A DNA stretch of 64,000 nt from assembly GCF_025118155.1 (NCBI RefSeq), contig NW_026251407.1, forward strand, positions 310,001-374,000. The letters are read 5' to 3'. Every line of letters starts with the position of its first letter. Position 1 is the first letter of the stretch. A model generated the notes under the pieces. It saw only the letters and a program-made list of their open reading frames with translations. It was not told the DNA's origin and made no database searches. Shown here piece after piece: positions 1 through 12,038 of this stretch. Position numbers and translations under genes: made by a program. This DNA comes from Cokeromyces recurvatus (Eukaryota; Mucoromycota; Mucoromycetes; Mucorales; Mucoraceae).

Positions 1-187
1 TAAAGGAACTAGAGGTTATTTGGTAGAAGTACCAAAACTTGTATTTGGTCAAGTAGGTGCAAAGCTTCATACACAAAATCATAAACAACATCTACTCTCT
101 ACCTCTAATAATAGCATTCATCCTTCAAATGTATATACTTCTTCTTCACAACAGCTACAACAACAACATCATCAACAAAATCCACAA

Positions 188-234
<47 letters not shown>

Positions 235-277
235 TATAGGACCAGGAGGATTTGTTAAACCTCCCTCTCAACATTAA
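1..277 (+). CDS. 3' end of a glutamine-rich protein (partial, unknown)
   Basis: The reading frame is already open at the left edge (first full codon at base 2) and runs to a TAA at 275-277, so this is the C-terminal exon of a gene that begins outside the window. The visible tail of about 91 residues starts with a short ordered-looking stretch (GYLVEVPKLVFGQVGAK). It is followed by a Ser/Asn/His-rich linker and a run of about 17 glutamines at roughly 187-232, ending GGFVKPPSQH. Poly-Q tails are common in fungal transcription regulators, but no domain is recognisable here and I do not assign a function. The CAA/CAG tract also gives a long shadow frame. Confidence 0.6.
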
Positions 278-1153
278 TTATTATTATTGTGATTATTTGA
301 TACGCTTTACACTATAAATTACTTGTCTAATCATACATATTCATATATAATCGCTTTATAATAAACTATGTAATATATAAAAAAAATTATGCAACAAGGT
401 AATACATTTATAGGAGAAGTTAAAAGGCTATGAAATTATTAGAGATGCTGAACATAATACAAAATTCCTTTTTAATATAAAATAATGCGATAAAGAGAAT
501 AGAAAGAAAATAGAAGCTTTCCATTTTGTCTTAATTTTCTGAAAATATTTATAGTTCCACGATATTCTACATGGCTGCCTAGATAAAATTTGATTTTTCC
601 ATAAACTTATAAAAAAAATGTGGATTGTAGTGCTAGTTGATCGTTTATTTGTTACTATTATTAAACGTTAAAAGACTTGTTGGAAGGTACAGAAAAATTA
701 GATTTCTGTAAATCACCAAAGATTTTCTATGATAACTTTAATCGAATTTTTCTTTTTTTTTTTTTTCTTTTTTTAAAAAAAAAAAAAAAAATATCCATGG
801 CTTTATATGTATATTAATTTGAAGAATTACACAAATAAAATAAAGATTGCGTTTATAATATTTTATATTTTATAAGGAATTACATAAGATCGTAGAATAG
901 ACAAAATACAAATATGTGTATTTATATGTATTTATATTTATATACATACAGGCACACAAACTTTTTAAATCAAGCGAATCTAGAAAATAAAGAAAATGAA
1001 ACATACTATCAAAAAAAAAAAAAAAAAAAAAAACAAGCACTGGCTGTTTCTGAACTTTCCATGAAAAGAGAAAATCACAATATGTTATAAATATCAAGCA
1101 AAACTTTGTTATTTCTTTTGCTTCTTTATTCAAATTAATAATTTTTCAACGAC
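278..1153. other. Intergenic, AT-rich
   Basis: No gene seen. Contains a T-run facing an A-run at about 751-791 and an A-run at 1011-1032. The last 100 bases before the ATG at 1154 are presumably the promoter and 5' leader of the CotH-family gene. Confidence 0.5.
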
Positions 1154-3153
1154 ATGAAGTTTGCTGTCGGAATTATTAGCTTAACTATTCTTTCTTTACA
1201 ATTAATACACGCTGCCGATGTTGAATATTCTGTTGTAGCATTCCCAGGAGATAAACAAAGTGTCTCTGTCATTGTTGAAGGTCAAAAGTATCCTTTATCC
1301 CAATCTGCAGAGTCTCCCAATATTTTTAAAGGTGTTGCTCCATCTGCTAATGAATATCAGTATGCATTAACAGGCGGATCCGGTGATATTATTGAAACAG
1401 CTCTCCGTAAACAACAAGCTGGTATTACTACAACTGGTAATGAATTCTTTAATAGATCACAAACTGTACATGATGTTCCACCTCTTCCTCAAGCTTATAA
1501 CCCTATCCATTATTGTGAGTTCTAATTTCATTATCGTCACTGTTATTTAAAATTATTTTTACTTACATGTCTTTTATTGTTGTTGTCCATAGCTCTCGTC
1601 AGTAACATGAATCGTTCTAACGAAATTGCTACTATTATTTTAAATGTGAATGCTACAGGCTTTGGAGACATTTTAAAAAATCCTCAAGCTAAGCACGACT
1701 ATACCAATGTTTTCAATATGACTTATATCTCTAATAAGGAAATTTACACTTTCACTAATGCTGGTATTAAGACCAGTGGTCAATCTTCAAAAGACTTTGC
1801 TAAACAATCTTACAAGATAAAATTAAATGAATTTGCTACAGAAGGCACAAAAGAACTTTTATATGGTCGAACAACGTTTAAATTAAGAGCTCATGAAACG
1901 GATCCTACTTTTGTGTAAGTATTTAAGATTATATACATCTATATATAAAAGAAAACTAATTTTTTTTCTTTTTTTTTTTTACGTACATGTCTATAAGTCG
2001 TGAAAAATTGGCAATTGATTGTCTAGCTGCTGCAGGCGCTGCTACAGTTGAAGGCAATTTTGTACGTCTTTATGTGAATAATGAACCCTATGGCTTATAC
2101 TTGATGATTGATGATGCAACGAAAAACTTTATTAATAATATTTTACGTGGTGGAAATCTTGATTACCAATATACGGGTCCTACTTATAAGGGTAATGCCA
2201 TGAATGAACAACTTGAGGGTAATTTGGTCTACAAAGATGATTTACAAGAATCATATAACGATACAATTTACAAGCTTGAAGATGCGGGTAACATGAAGAA
2301 AACGTTAAACAAAACAAATGAAAAGACACCTCTTATTGAATTTATCAAGGAGCTCAACTCAATCGATCCTACAAAAGCCACTGATGCTGACAATAGGGGC
2401 AATATTGAAAACCTTTTGGATCCTCAACATACTATGATTCACATGGCCATCAATTTCTTGATAGGTTCTTGGGATGGTTTCTGGCATCAAGCGAGTAACT
2501 ATTATCTTACAAAGGAAACTAGCTCAGAGAAATGGACCCTTATTAGCTATGATTTTGATGAAACCTTTGGTCTTGGAGCCCCTCGATACATGGCTACTAC
2601 ACCTTACACTAATTTTTCGCGTCCTAACTCTCAACGTCCTCTTATTGATGTCTTTCTTAAATCACCTTATTATAAAGGAGAGTTTGAAAAAACACTTCAA
2701 ACTATCGTGAAACGTTTCTTTAAACCTAGTGTCATTAACCCTCGTCTTGCAGCTTGGAAACAAATGCTTCAAGAAGATGTTGAATGGGATATGTCTATTG
2801 AAGATAAATCTGAAGGTATTCGACCTCAATGGACCATCTGGAACTTTGCAAATAACATGAACACTACAGATGGTGAAAGCATGGGTGTCTCAGAATGGGT
2901 TCAAATTAGATCTCTTGCCGTTCAAGAACAATTGAATTTTACTGATATTGACGATGTAACACCTTTAGAAGCTTATCATAACAGCAATATCTGGGATCCC
3001 AACAATTATGAAAAGGAACCTATTAATGATAAGAAGACAGATGTGAACAAGAAAAATGATAATGTTGTAGAGTCAAGTGCTACAACAAGTAACTTTATTT
3101 CCATTACTACCACTTTAACCCTTGTTGCTTGTGCTATTGGACTTGTTTTATAA
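1154..3153 (+). CDS. CotH-family spore-coat/cell-surface protein, GPI-anchored
   Basis: Three exons (1154-1514, 1593-1914, 1998-3153) give 612 residues. Residues 1-20 form a signal peptide (hydrophobic core, ending HAA). The body matches the CotH kinase-like fold: GQSSKDFAKQSYKIKL near the middle, REKLAIDCLAAAG at the exon 2/3 junction, then SWDGFW with D387 and YDFDETFG with D413/D415, the acidic residues typical of the atypical-kinase active site. The C-terminus is a Ser/Thr-rich stretch followed by about 20 hydrophobic residues, as in GPI-anchored proteins. In Mucorales, CotH proteins sit on the spore or hyphal surface, and some members act in host-cell adhesion. The short conserved motif described for the invasin-type members is not evident here, so the role is uncertain. 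Both introns have standard GTGAGT or GTAAGT donors. Confidence 0.9.
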
Positions 3154-3729
3154 TATAATTTGATACTCTAACATATAATTATAAACGTATATACACATAT
3201 TCTATGTATAATACAATTTTTTTTCCCTCTTTTCTTTAATCGATTCATTTTTTTTTTTTTTTAGTATATAAATATATATCATTATTATTATCTCTTCTAA
3301 TGTTTGAATATTATATATTCAATAACATGAACAAATAAATAAGTAAAAAATCTTATTTTCTCCTTGTCCAATGTAGATCATTCCTTTTCATCAATCTAAA
3401 CTAATTCATTTATGTAATAGAACCTGGTAGTGTAGATGAATCTATTTATTAAATATCCATGTAGTAAATGAAGCAATAATAGAACTTAAATGGACTATCA
3501 CAAGATATATATGAAACATTTGTTAAGATCAATAATGATTTCTTAACAAATATATGCTTACCAGCTTCCAATCTAATATTTCACTCATATAAAAACTACA
3601 TATCACATATTAAAGCTAGTTAAATATATACATTTATAAAGACTTTTTTTTTTCTTCCTTAAATTAGAAATACTGTATAAAATAAAGCCTAAGTACAACA
3701 TGTAACAACACATCGTATAATAAAATTCC
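3154..3729. other. Intergenic, AT-rich
   Basis: 3' flank of the CotH-family gene. Only AT-rich sequence and short T-runs (about 3250-3263); no gene seen. Confidence 0.5.
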
Positions 3730-4255
3730 AATATGACCACCTCTGTCAGGACTTAAATTCCAAACTTCTTCGTGTATGTCGTCCTAATATGATCGTCGAT
3801 CCAATCCTTCGGCTGCCTATGACGAATACGAAAAGAAATCAAGTCTTCCGTTGATGCCTCAGTTGGCTACTTGGTAGTAAACTAAAGGAATGTTTCGTTG
3901 ACTCAATTCAAAAAACTGGAGTCATCATCATGCTTGTATTTCCCTCTCACAATTGATGACTCAATATCGTTTCTTCTCAATATGCTTCCACGGCGTAAAC
4001 ACCGTCATAACTCTGATTGCCTTAGCTGGTTTATTCTCTGGCCTATTCTTTGCGCTATTTTACATGAGTTGAATCATGATTTTCATGATAAATTTCTAAC
4101 CCCTCATTGCAAGCTGTTGAATTGGTTACCCAAGTAACAGGATGAGTTTCTCTGTTTATTCTGGCCTCTTGTCTTTTGGGAAGCTTTTTATTCTTATAAC
4201 TACTTCATAACTGGCTCGGGCAACACAGCATATTTCATGGTTACATGCTTACTGC

Positions 4256-4286
<31 letters not shown>
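3730..4286 (+). mobile_element. Decayed non-LTR retrotransposon (LINE) 3' end with poly-A tail
   Basis: Three frames of this segment, read in turn, give pieces resembling the extreme C-terminus of Mucorales LINE polyproteins: VDPILRLPMTN (about 3790-3825), then SISFLLNMLPRRK and CLSWFILWPILCAILHEL (about 3960-4065). Stop codons and frameshifts interrupt them. The fragment ends in a run of 30 A at 4257-4286, as expected of a 5'-truncated LINE insertion. A second copy of the same C-terminal motif is at about 34300-34370, which supports a dispersed element. The family match is from memory of LINE C-termini; the decay and poly-A are directly visible. Confidence 0.6.
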
Positions 4287-4288
<2 letters not shown>

Positions 4289-5058
4289 ACACAAAAATAA
4301 ATTAGAATTTAATCGTAATATTTAAAGTTTTTGCTTAAAAGAAAAATTATATCTGAGCCACAATTACCAGTAAAAAAAGAGGGAGATCAGACAATGGCAT
4401 ATATTCCGTTTATTATGACTAGAAATTACTAGTCATAGTTAATATAATGATAGGATTAACATACACACACACACACACACACACATAAGGATTAGTCAAT
4501 GTGGCCCATCTACTGTGTTAATAAAGAATAGTATAAATAGTTGGGAAGGAGTATTTATTTGTTGACTGATAATGCTCATCAGAAATAAACGAGTATTTAT
4601 TCATTTATCTAAAATATGATCATAATTTATAACAATTGACATAATTTTATGATGACAAATCAACACGAACTCTATAGAAAAAAAAAATTATTACGTGACA
4701 ACTAATGCACTCTTTTGAAAATGACAACTGCTCATTTTTTTTTAATTATAAGCCCGATAATGTTAAATTCGTTATAATTAAGAAGAAAACAATAAGATTT
4801 ATATTTGTATTACGTAGAGAAATACAATAACAATAACAACAATAAAAAAAAAGACATGTATGATATATTCATATTCGTATTGTTTACCTGGTAAAAAAAA
4901 AAAAAGATTTTCATTATAAATGATAATAATAAAAATAACCCAAAAAAATTTTTTTGTTTAAATTAGACGATGCTTATTCGAGAATGATGGCGTGCTTTGC
5001 TAAAAAGTTGACATTAAGTTGATTTTGATTGGCTAATATGTTACTATGCTTACAACAC

Positions 5059-5089
<31 letters not shown>

Positions 5090-5220
5090 TGATCCGCACC
5101 TGAAGCATATATAATGGACCCTTATTTTTTTAATGTGTGCACAACTTTATTTTTTTTCCTTTCTTTGTGTGTGTGATTTCTTATTAGTATTTTACTTTTA
5201 CAATATTACTTAATAATATA
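4287..5220. other. Intergenic with (CA)n microsatellite
   Basis: AT-rich, no gene seen. Contains an AC dinucleotide repeat at about 4463-4485 and a T-run at 5062-5090. The last 130 bases should include the promoter of the OPT transporter. Confidence 0.5.
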
Positions 5221-7558
5221 ATGGACTTGGAGAAAAAATCCATCTCTGTTTATGAAACAAAAGAAGAGATCAACGGCAATGATAATGTTAGCTCCTCTTC
5301 TCCATCACTCGAAAAAGCGATTATTCATGAAATCGATCCTCTTGAAGATTCACCTATAGAAGATGTAAGAGCAAGTATATCACCTACAGATGATCCTACT
5401 TTACCAACAGCAACATTTAGAGCATGGTTTTGGGGTATTGTTTTTTCTGCTGCAATTTCATTTTCGAACCAGGTATGTTTGTAATGATTGACTATATATA
5501 CATATTTATATATTATATTTAACACATTGTTATTAGTTTTTCTGGTTTCGTGCAAATCCTTTAACAATTAAGGTCATTGTTGTTCAATTGCTTGCATTTC
5601 CAGCTGGTCGATTATTTGCACGATTTCTTCCTAATCATGAGTTCCGTCTTGGTCGTTTTTTAAGTTTTAACTTAAATCCTGGTCCGTTTAATGTTAAAGA
5701 ACATGTATTAATTACAGTTATGGCAAATGCAGCTGCTACCTCATTTGATGCTATTGATATTATTGTTGTGCAAAAATTATATTATAATCAAGATTGGGGC
5801 TTTGGTGGTGGTATCTTGTTAGTGTTAACGACAAGTCTCTTAGGTTTTGGTTTTGCAGGTATCTTACGTCGTTTCCTTGTTCGTCCAGCTGCTATGGTAT
5901 GGCCTATTAACTTGGTAAACGCTACTCTCTTCCATACATTACATCGAGAAGTGCCCAAGGAAGTTAAAGATGCTGAAGCTACTACACCTGGCTTAAGAAT
6001 GTCTCGTAATAAATTCTTTGTTATCGCCTTTATTGGCTCATTCTGTTGGTATTTCTTCCCTGGCTACATTATCCCTATTTTAACTTCTATCTCTTGGATC
6101 TGTTGGATTAAACCTGATAGTGTCCTCGTCTCTCAGATTGGTAGTGGTATCAATGGTCTTGGTATTGGTAGCTTTACTCTTGATTGGAGTCAGCTTACTG
6201 CATGGTACGCAAGCCCCCTTGCTATCCCTTGGGCCGTTCAAGCAAACATGTTTGCTGGATTCGTGTTCTTTATTTGGATCTTAATTCCTATTATTTATTA
6301 TACAAATACTTGGGAGAGCAAAAAGTTCCCCTTATATAATACGCATCAATATGATATCTGGGGTAATCCTTTTAACCGTACTCGTGTTATCACTCCTGAT
6401 AATTATCTTGACGACCAAGCTTACGCTGATTATTCTCCTGTCCGCATCACTGGTTTCTTTGCTGTCTGTTATGGCCAAGGTTTAGCAGCTTTAGGTGCCA
6501 TGATTACTCATACAATTCTCTATAACGGTAAAGATATTTGGAATCGTTTAAAGAGTGCTCGTCAAGACGATGATGACATTCATGCGAAGTTAATGGATCG
6601 TTATAAGGAAGTCCCTAACTTTTGGTATTTGATCTTGTTTATTTGTTCACTTGGTGCTAGCTTTGCTACCATCGCTGTCTGGCCTTCTGATATGCCTTGG
6701 TGGGCCTTGATTATTGCTATTGCACTTGCATTTGCCTGGCTCTTACCTCTTGGTATCATTACTGCTATTACATCACAATCACCCACGATCTCTATGATTA
6801 CTGAATGGGTCTATGGTGCCCTTCGTCCAGGACATCCTATTGGCAATATGATTTTCAAGACATACGGATATATTACTGTTCGCCAAGCATTACTCTTTGC
6901 ACAAGATTTAAAACTTGGTCATTACATGAAGATCCCCCCTCGCAAGATGTTTATATTCCAGATTGTGGGCACCATCATTGCTTCATTTATCTCTTTAGGT
7001 ACAACTAATTATTTATTAAACTCTATTCCAGACATTTGTACGAAGGCTGCTTACCCTTGGACTTGTCCTAATGCAAGTTTATTTGGTGCATCCTCTGTCA
7101 TCTGGGGTTTAATTGGTCCTGGTAAATTCTTTGCCCCTGGATCACTTTATGCAGGTATTCCTTATTTCTTGCTTGGCGGATTTCTTCTTCCAATCCCATT
7201 TTATCTGTTGGCTAAAAAGTTCCCAAAGACATGGCTTGCAAACGTGAACATTCCTGCATTCATGCTCGGACCCACTCCTTATCCTCCTGCTCCTACTAAC
7301 GTTGCCCCCTGTTGGATCTTTATAGGCTTTATCTTTAATTATGTCGTTAAACGAAGAGCGAATGCTTGGTGGAAAAAGTACAACTATGTTCTCTCCGCTG
7401 CTCTTGATTCAGGTGTCGCTATCTGTGCCATTATTCTCTTTTTCGCATTTCAAAATTCAGAAATTAAGTTCCCTAAATGGTGGGGTAATAATTCGGGATC
7501 TGTAGATCAATGTCCAATGGCTAATGCTAACTGGGCTGGTGTTGATGTGTATGCTTAA
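5221..7558 (+). CDS. Oligopeptide transporter, OPT family
   Basis: Two exons (5221-5472 and 5537-7558; intron donor GTATGT, acceptor ATTAG) encode 757 residues. The N-terminal 70 residues are hydrophilic and acidic. From about residue 73 (AWFWGIVFSAAISFSNQ) the protein is a string of roughly a dozen or more hydrophobic segments. Family hallmarks are NQFFWFR across the splice junction, QLLAFPAGRLFA, NPGPFNVKEH at about 131-140, and late CPNASLFGASSVIWGLIGP followed by FAPGSLYAG. OPT proteins are proton-coupled plasma-membrane carriers of small peptides, glutathione or metal chelates; the substrate cannot be told from sequence. The start is the first ATG of an open frame and follows a T-rich leader. 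No strong neighbour link. Confidence 0.93.
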
Positions 7559-7694
7559 ATGTCATATGCATTTATATGTATATATTTATATTTATACCCT
7601 CTTATTTTTATATATATATATATAAAAGTACGTTATATAATTATCTTAATAAATGAATTAATTGTATATATCATACATTACTCGTATATTAACA

Positions 7695-7725
<31 letters not shown>

Positions 7726-8043
7726 CATACGTTTCAAATATATTAAAGACATATAAGCTTATTTCATTTTATTTTTTTCTTTTGTTGATCTACTATTGTA
7801 ATCTGACCAAAATAATGAAATTCAGGTATATTTACAACTTACAGATATTATCAACAGATATTCATATGTCATTATATAAAAACGGAGATATTATCATAAT
7901 AGTGATGATGGTTATTAATAATAAACTTATACTATACTGAGACATTTTCCGCCCCCCCCTTGTAGCGAAGAAGATTATTGTATTTTTTGGATATTATAAC
8001 AATTGTATCAAACAAGAATAGTCTTCGTAGTCATCCAGTTAAG

Positions 8044-8090
<47 letters not shown>

Positions 8091-8498
8091 CATATTCGCC
8101 ATGACTCAAATATGCTTTTTTTTCATATATGTAAAATAATAAAAAGCATATTTATTTTGATATTAATACAGTTGAATATATAAAATAGAAATAGTCTAAA
8201 TAGAGGCATTTAAATACATATTATTTGAGTACAACACAAACAGTTTCATACTTTTATTATATTCATGACCAACTATTACAATTCATTACTTATATTCAAG
8301 AAGTGGGGGAGGGGAGGGAAGAGCTTTATTTGTAATTGCAATTATAAGCTTCATATCTTAAAGTATATGATCATAGTAGTTTACAATTGTATCTAAGAAA
8401 AGTATTAGTTCATATCATAACTCATTAAATAACATAAAATTTTAAAGTAAAGTAAAGTTTTTAGTTCTTTTTAGCTCGGTTAATTATTATTTCATAGA

Positions 8499-8534
<36 letters not shown>

Positions 8535-9416
8535 TTTTGTGTTCAATAACTTTAAAACTGTATTGAGTAAGGGTTTCTATCTCAATTATTTGATGGATTA
8601 TTTTTGGAGTATAAACTCGAACAATTTAAGTTAAGGTTCACATAATCAGTCGTAAGCAGGTCGTTAGAAAGCGATAAAGAATACAATAAAGACTGATATA
8701 CTGTGACTTGTGATCTTTTTTTTTTTAAAAAAAAAGTCGATGGCAACGCAAGTTTGAGGAAACAATTGTGTGCGTCTTTTATTATCAAAGATCTAAGGAA
8801 AAGAAAAAGTAAAGTAGAAACTGGGGGTTTATTCTTCGTTTAATAACGCATCAGTATAACTATTTCCTTGTACAATGTTTATTTTATTTTATTTTATTTT
8901 TTTAAAAAAAAGAGAGAAGCTTAACACTTGTTACTACTAGATAATTCATCTAATGGCCCTTTTCCTTTTATCATCATTGTCATTCCTCTTAATGTTTCTA
9001 ATAGTCCAATTATGTTAAACTATTTCATAGTAAAAGCTTTTTTGTTGCTGTTATTGCTGTTTACGACTTTTTGTTTGTTACCGTGCTTACATATGTTTTT
9101 ATGAAACAATAATAAATGTAGAATGTACAAAGTAGAAGGAAATATTCAAGATAGTGCTTAATTTCAAATAAATGAAATAATATAGTCTGGTATAATTTTT
9201 TTTATTATATTATTACTAAATAAATATGTATATATACCTATATACAAAAAAAAGTTTAATATATAAATATTTATATATACATGAATACTATATATGACAT
9301 AGTAATCGCATTTCTGTTGTCTAGGAAACAAAATTTTCTTCCGTGTAGTGTTTTACACAAAACATATATTTTTCCCCTGAAAAAAAAAGGAGGGGGGGGG
9401 AGAATAGTATGTGTAA
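7559..9416. other. Long intergenic region with AT microsatellites
   Basis: No gene supported. Contains (AT)n at about 7699-7726, a longer (AT)n at 8049-8087, a C-run at about 7951-7958, a G-rich stretch at 8303-8320 and a T-run at 8501-8531. Short open frames here are composed of low-complexity sequence and look spurious. Confidence 0.5.
8049..8087. repeat. (AT)n microsatellite
   Basis: About 19 uninterrupted AT dinucleotides, seen directly. Confidence 0.9.
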
Positions 9417-10087
9417 TCAAGTCATCCTTGAAAGCTCAAGTTCGAGAATATCTTGATGTTTATAAACGAACTTATCCATTTCTAAGATATCTATATATAA
9501 ATCAAACTATATACATATATGATTAATCATAATGTATGTATATATATATATATGTGTGTGTATGTATATTTTACTTTTAAAACATCTAAGAAACTACGTT
9601 CCATTTCGTTTAATTGTTGATAGGTGTAAAGAGGAAGCACAATCCTGTAGATAGATAGTGTATAGGAAGCATCATCTTCAACATATTTAGTAGCTACTAT
9701 CATAGCAGCTAAAAATAATTTGTAAGGCGTATCATACTCTATTTTGTACATAAGAGTTAAATAATAAGGACATATATATATAAAAATATGTATATATTTA
9801 TATGTATTCATGTAATTAATAATTATACCTCCCTGGGCTTGATCCGGTAAATTCTTCTTAAGACGTTCAAGATACATTAGACCAATGACCAAGACAGTGG
9901 GAGTAATATGACATTTCCTATAAATTATCTTTATGAATATAGGCAATTCAGGCAATAGCATATGTTGATAGTATATGCGTTCTTTTGAGCATTCAATAAG
10001 ATGATCAATATTAGAGGTCATATAAGATAATAAAGGTTCTGGACTTGATTTAAATGTCAAAGTAGTAGAAGTAATAGTGCTTATCAT
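9417..10087 (-). CDS. Pho80/Pcl-type cyclin
   Basis: Three exons on the minus strand: 10087-9829, 9738-9575 and 9506-9417 (introns of 90 and 68 nt), giving 170 residues. The ATG at 10087 precedes MISTITST; an upstream in-frame TTG has no Met. The cyclin box is clear: YYQHMLLPELPIFIKIIYRK, LVIGLMYLERLKKNLP, then after the first intron DTPYKLFLAAMIVATKYVED and LNEMERSFLDVLKFDLYID across the second. The third exon had to be found by phase (acceptor TATAG at 9507) and restores the helix ending in FVYKHQDILELELSRMT. Pho80/Pcl cyclins bind the Pho85-type CDK and act in phosphate, glycogen or morphogenesis control. It is divergent from the BioF-like gene, with 539 bp between the starts. Confidence 0.87.
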
Positions 10088-10584
10088 TATTAGAGGAGGA
10101 GGAAAGAACAAAACAAAGTAAATAAATAGATACTTTCTACCTGCTATTTATATAAATATATATCCAATTTTAGGTATATTTTCTCTTTTGTTCCCTCTCA
10201 AATAGTATGAAACACTTGAATCATCTGATAAATGTAAATAAATAAACAAATATAAAATTATCGAGATCCCTACTGTATTTATTTGTATGGATTGGTTTCC
10301 ACTTATATACAGGATAATAGAACTTGCTTAAAGTCTTGACCAAGTAGAATTTATAATATGTTATAGACAAAGAAATAACCATGTTCAATGATTACAATAT
10401 TTAGAACTAGTTGACCATAGAATTTAGAGGACATGTTTAGGACCTTACAAAAAAGGGATTAAGTTTGTACTTGTTATAATAAGAATTATAGCCACATCTT
10501 TCTTCTACTTTATTTTTTTAATAAGGGACGGATATTAAAATGAATGACCACTCGACATTTTAATATGTTACCCAGGTATTTTTA

Positions 10585-10620
<36 letters not shown>

Positions 10621-10626
10621 ATAAGA

Positions 10627-12038
10627 ATGACACTTGAGATACAACTAGAAGCAGCTTTACATAAAAGACGCCAAATATCAAAAATTCGTAGATTAGTTGT
10701 CAATCCACCTGAAGCTATAGACTTTTCTTCTAATGACTTTTTAGGTCTATCTCATAATATAACAACATCGTTTCGAACAGCTTATCTCAGAGAGTTGAAT
10801 GAGTTACCTACAATGTTAGGTTCGACAGGATCTCGTCTTTTGGATGGGAACTCAGCATATTGTGAAGCTTTAGAAAGACAGATTGCTAATTTCCATGGCA
10901 GCTCTTCAGCATTAATATTTAATTCGGGATTTGATGCCAATGCAGCCTTATTTAGCACGGTGCCTCAATCAGGGGATGTGATTATTTATGACGAATTGAT
11001 ACATGCTAGTGTTCATGAAGGAATGCGCACATCACGTGCAGGGAAATGTATCTCTTTTCAACATTCAAACGTACAAGATTTTGAACGAATCATAAAGGAA
11101 GTTAGTGAACAATATCCCAGAAAAAATGTATTTGTAGCAGTAGAAACTGTATATTCTATGGATGGTGATATTGCTCCATTAAAAGAATTAGTAACTATCT
11201 TGAAAAGATATTGGCCGAATAAAGAAAACGGTTATCTTATTGTAGACGAGGTAAATGGGGCAAAAAAAAAAAAAATAATAATAATCTTATTAAAAATGAA
11301 TATGATTATTTAGGCACACAGTACGGGTGTTTATGGAGATCATGGTAGAGGTATAGTTTCTCAATTAAATTTGGAAGATGAAATATTTGCTCGTCTTCAT
11401 ACTTTTGGTAAAGCATTAGCAAGTAATGGTGGTAAGTTGAAAAAATAAAAAAAGAAAAAAAAAAAAAAGAAGAAAAAAAAATAACTCAACTGATAGTACG
11501 TGTGTGTGTGTGTGTGTTTAGCTGTCATACTAGGATCTGAAACCCTTCGCCAGTATTTGATTAACTATGCTCGACCACTTATTTATTCTACATTTATGTC
11601 TTTTAGCTCTTTAGCTTCTATTAAATGTGCTTATGATCTACTTGAAAAAGGAGAAACGATACCAGTATGTATATTATATTAAGAATATATAGGCAAAATT
11701 TTATATATTAATTTTATTATTAGATTCAGAAACATGTACATACACTTACTCAGAGATTTAGAAATAGAATTCAGTTACCACAAGGAACATTATTACCTTC
11801 TTCAAGTCCTATTCAAGGAGTTGTTTTGAACGGAAATGAATCAGTTAGAGCATTAGCGAGCTATTTGAATAATAAGGGGTTTTTAGTGAAACCCATCTGT
11901 TCACCCACAGTACCTATTGGAAAAGAAAGAGTGAGGATATGTCTTCATGGCCATAATACAATAAAGCAAGTAGATAAGTTAGTAAATGAAATTCATTCTT
12001 TCTTCGAAATTCCTATAGTCATTTCAGCAAAACTTTAA
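10627..12038 (+). CDS. 8-amino-7-oxononanoate synthase-like PLP enzyme (BioF family)
   Basis: Four exons (10627-11250, 11314-11431, 11522-11664, 11724-12038) encode 399 residues, the usual length for the alpha-oxoamine synthase family. Visible hallmarks: IDFSSNDFLGL near the N-terminus, GSTGSRLLDGN, ALIFNSGFDANAALF, DELIHASVHEGMR, the cofactor-binding IVDEAHSTGVYGDHGRG split by intron 1, and the PLP lysine K241 in TFGKALASNG. BioF condenses pimeloyl-CoA (or -ACP) with alanine in biotin synthesis. The related enzymes ALA synthase and 2-amino-3-ketobutyrate ligase are possible, but the short N-terminus and C-terminus fit BioF better. The final residues SAKL end in AKL, a PTS1-type signal, consistent with the known peroxisomal location of fungal BioF. 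The third intron is a poor separator of domains and looks ordinary. Confidence 0.85.

Noticed and set aside
8582..8788. Short minus-strand frame of 68 codons
   Set aside because: Low-complexity residues, includes a translated homopolymer, no domain and no splice partners.
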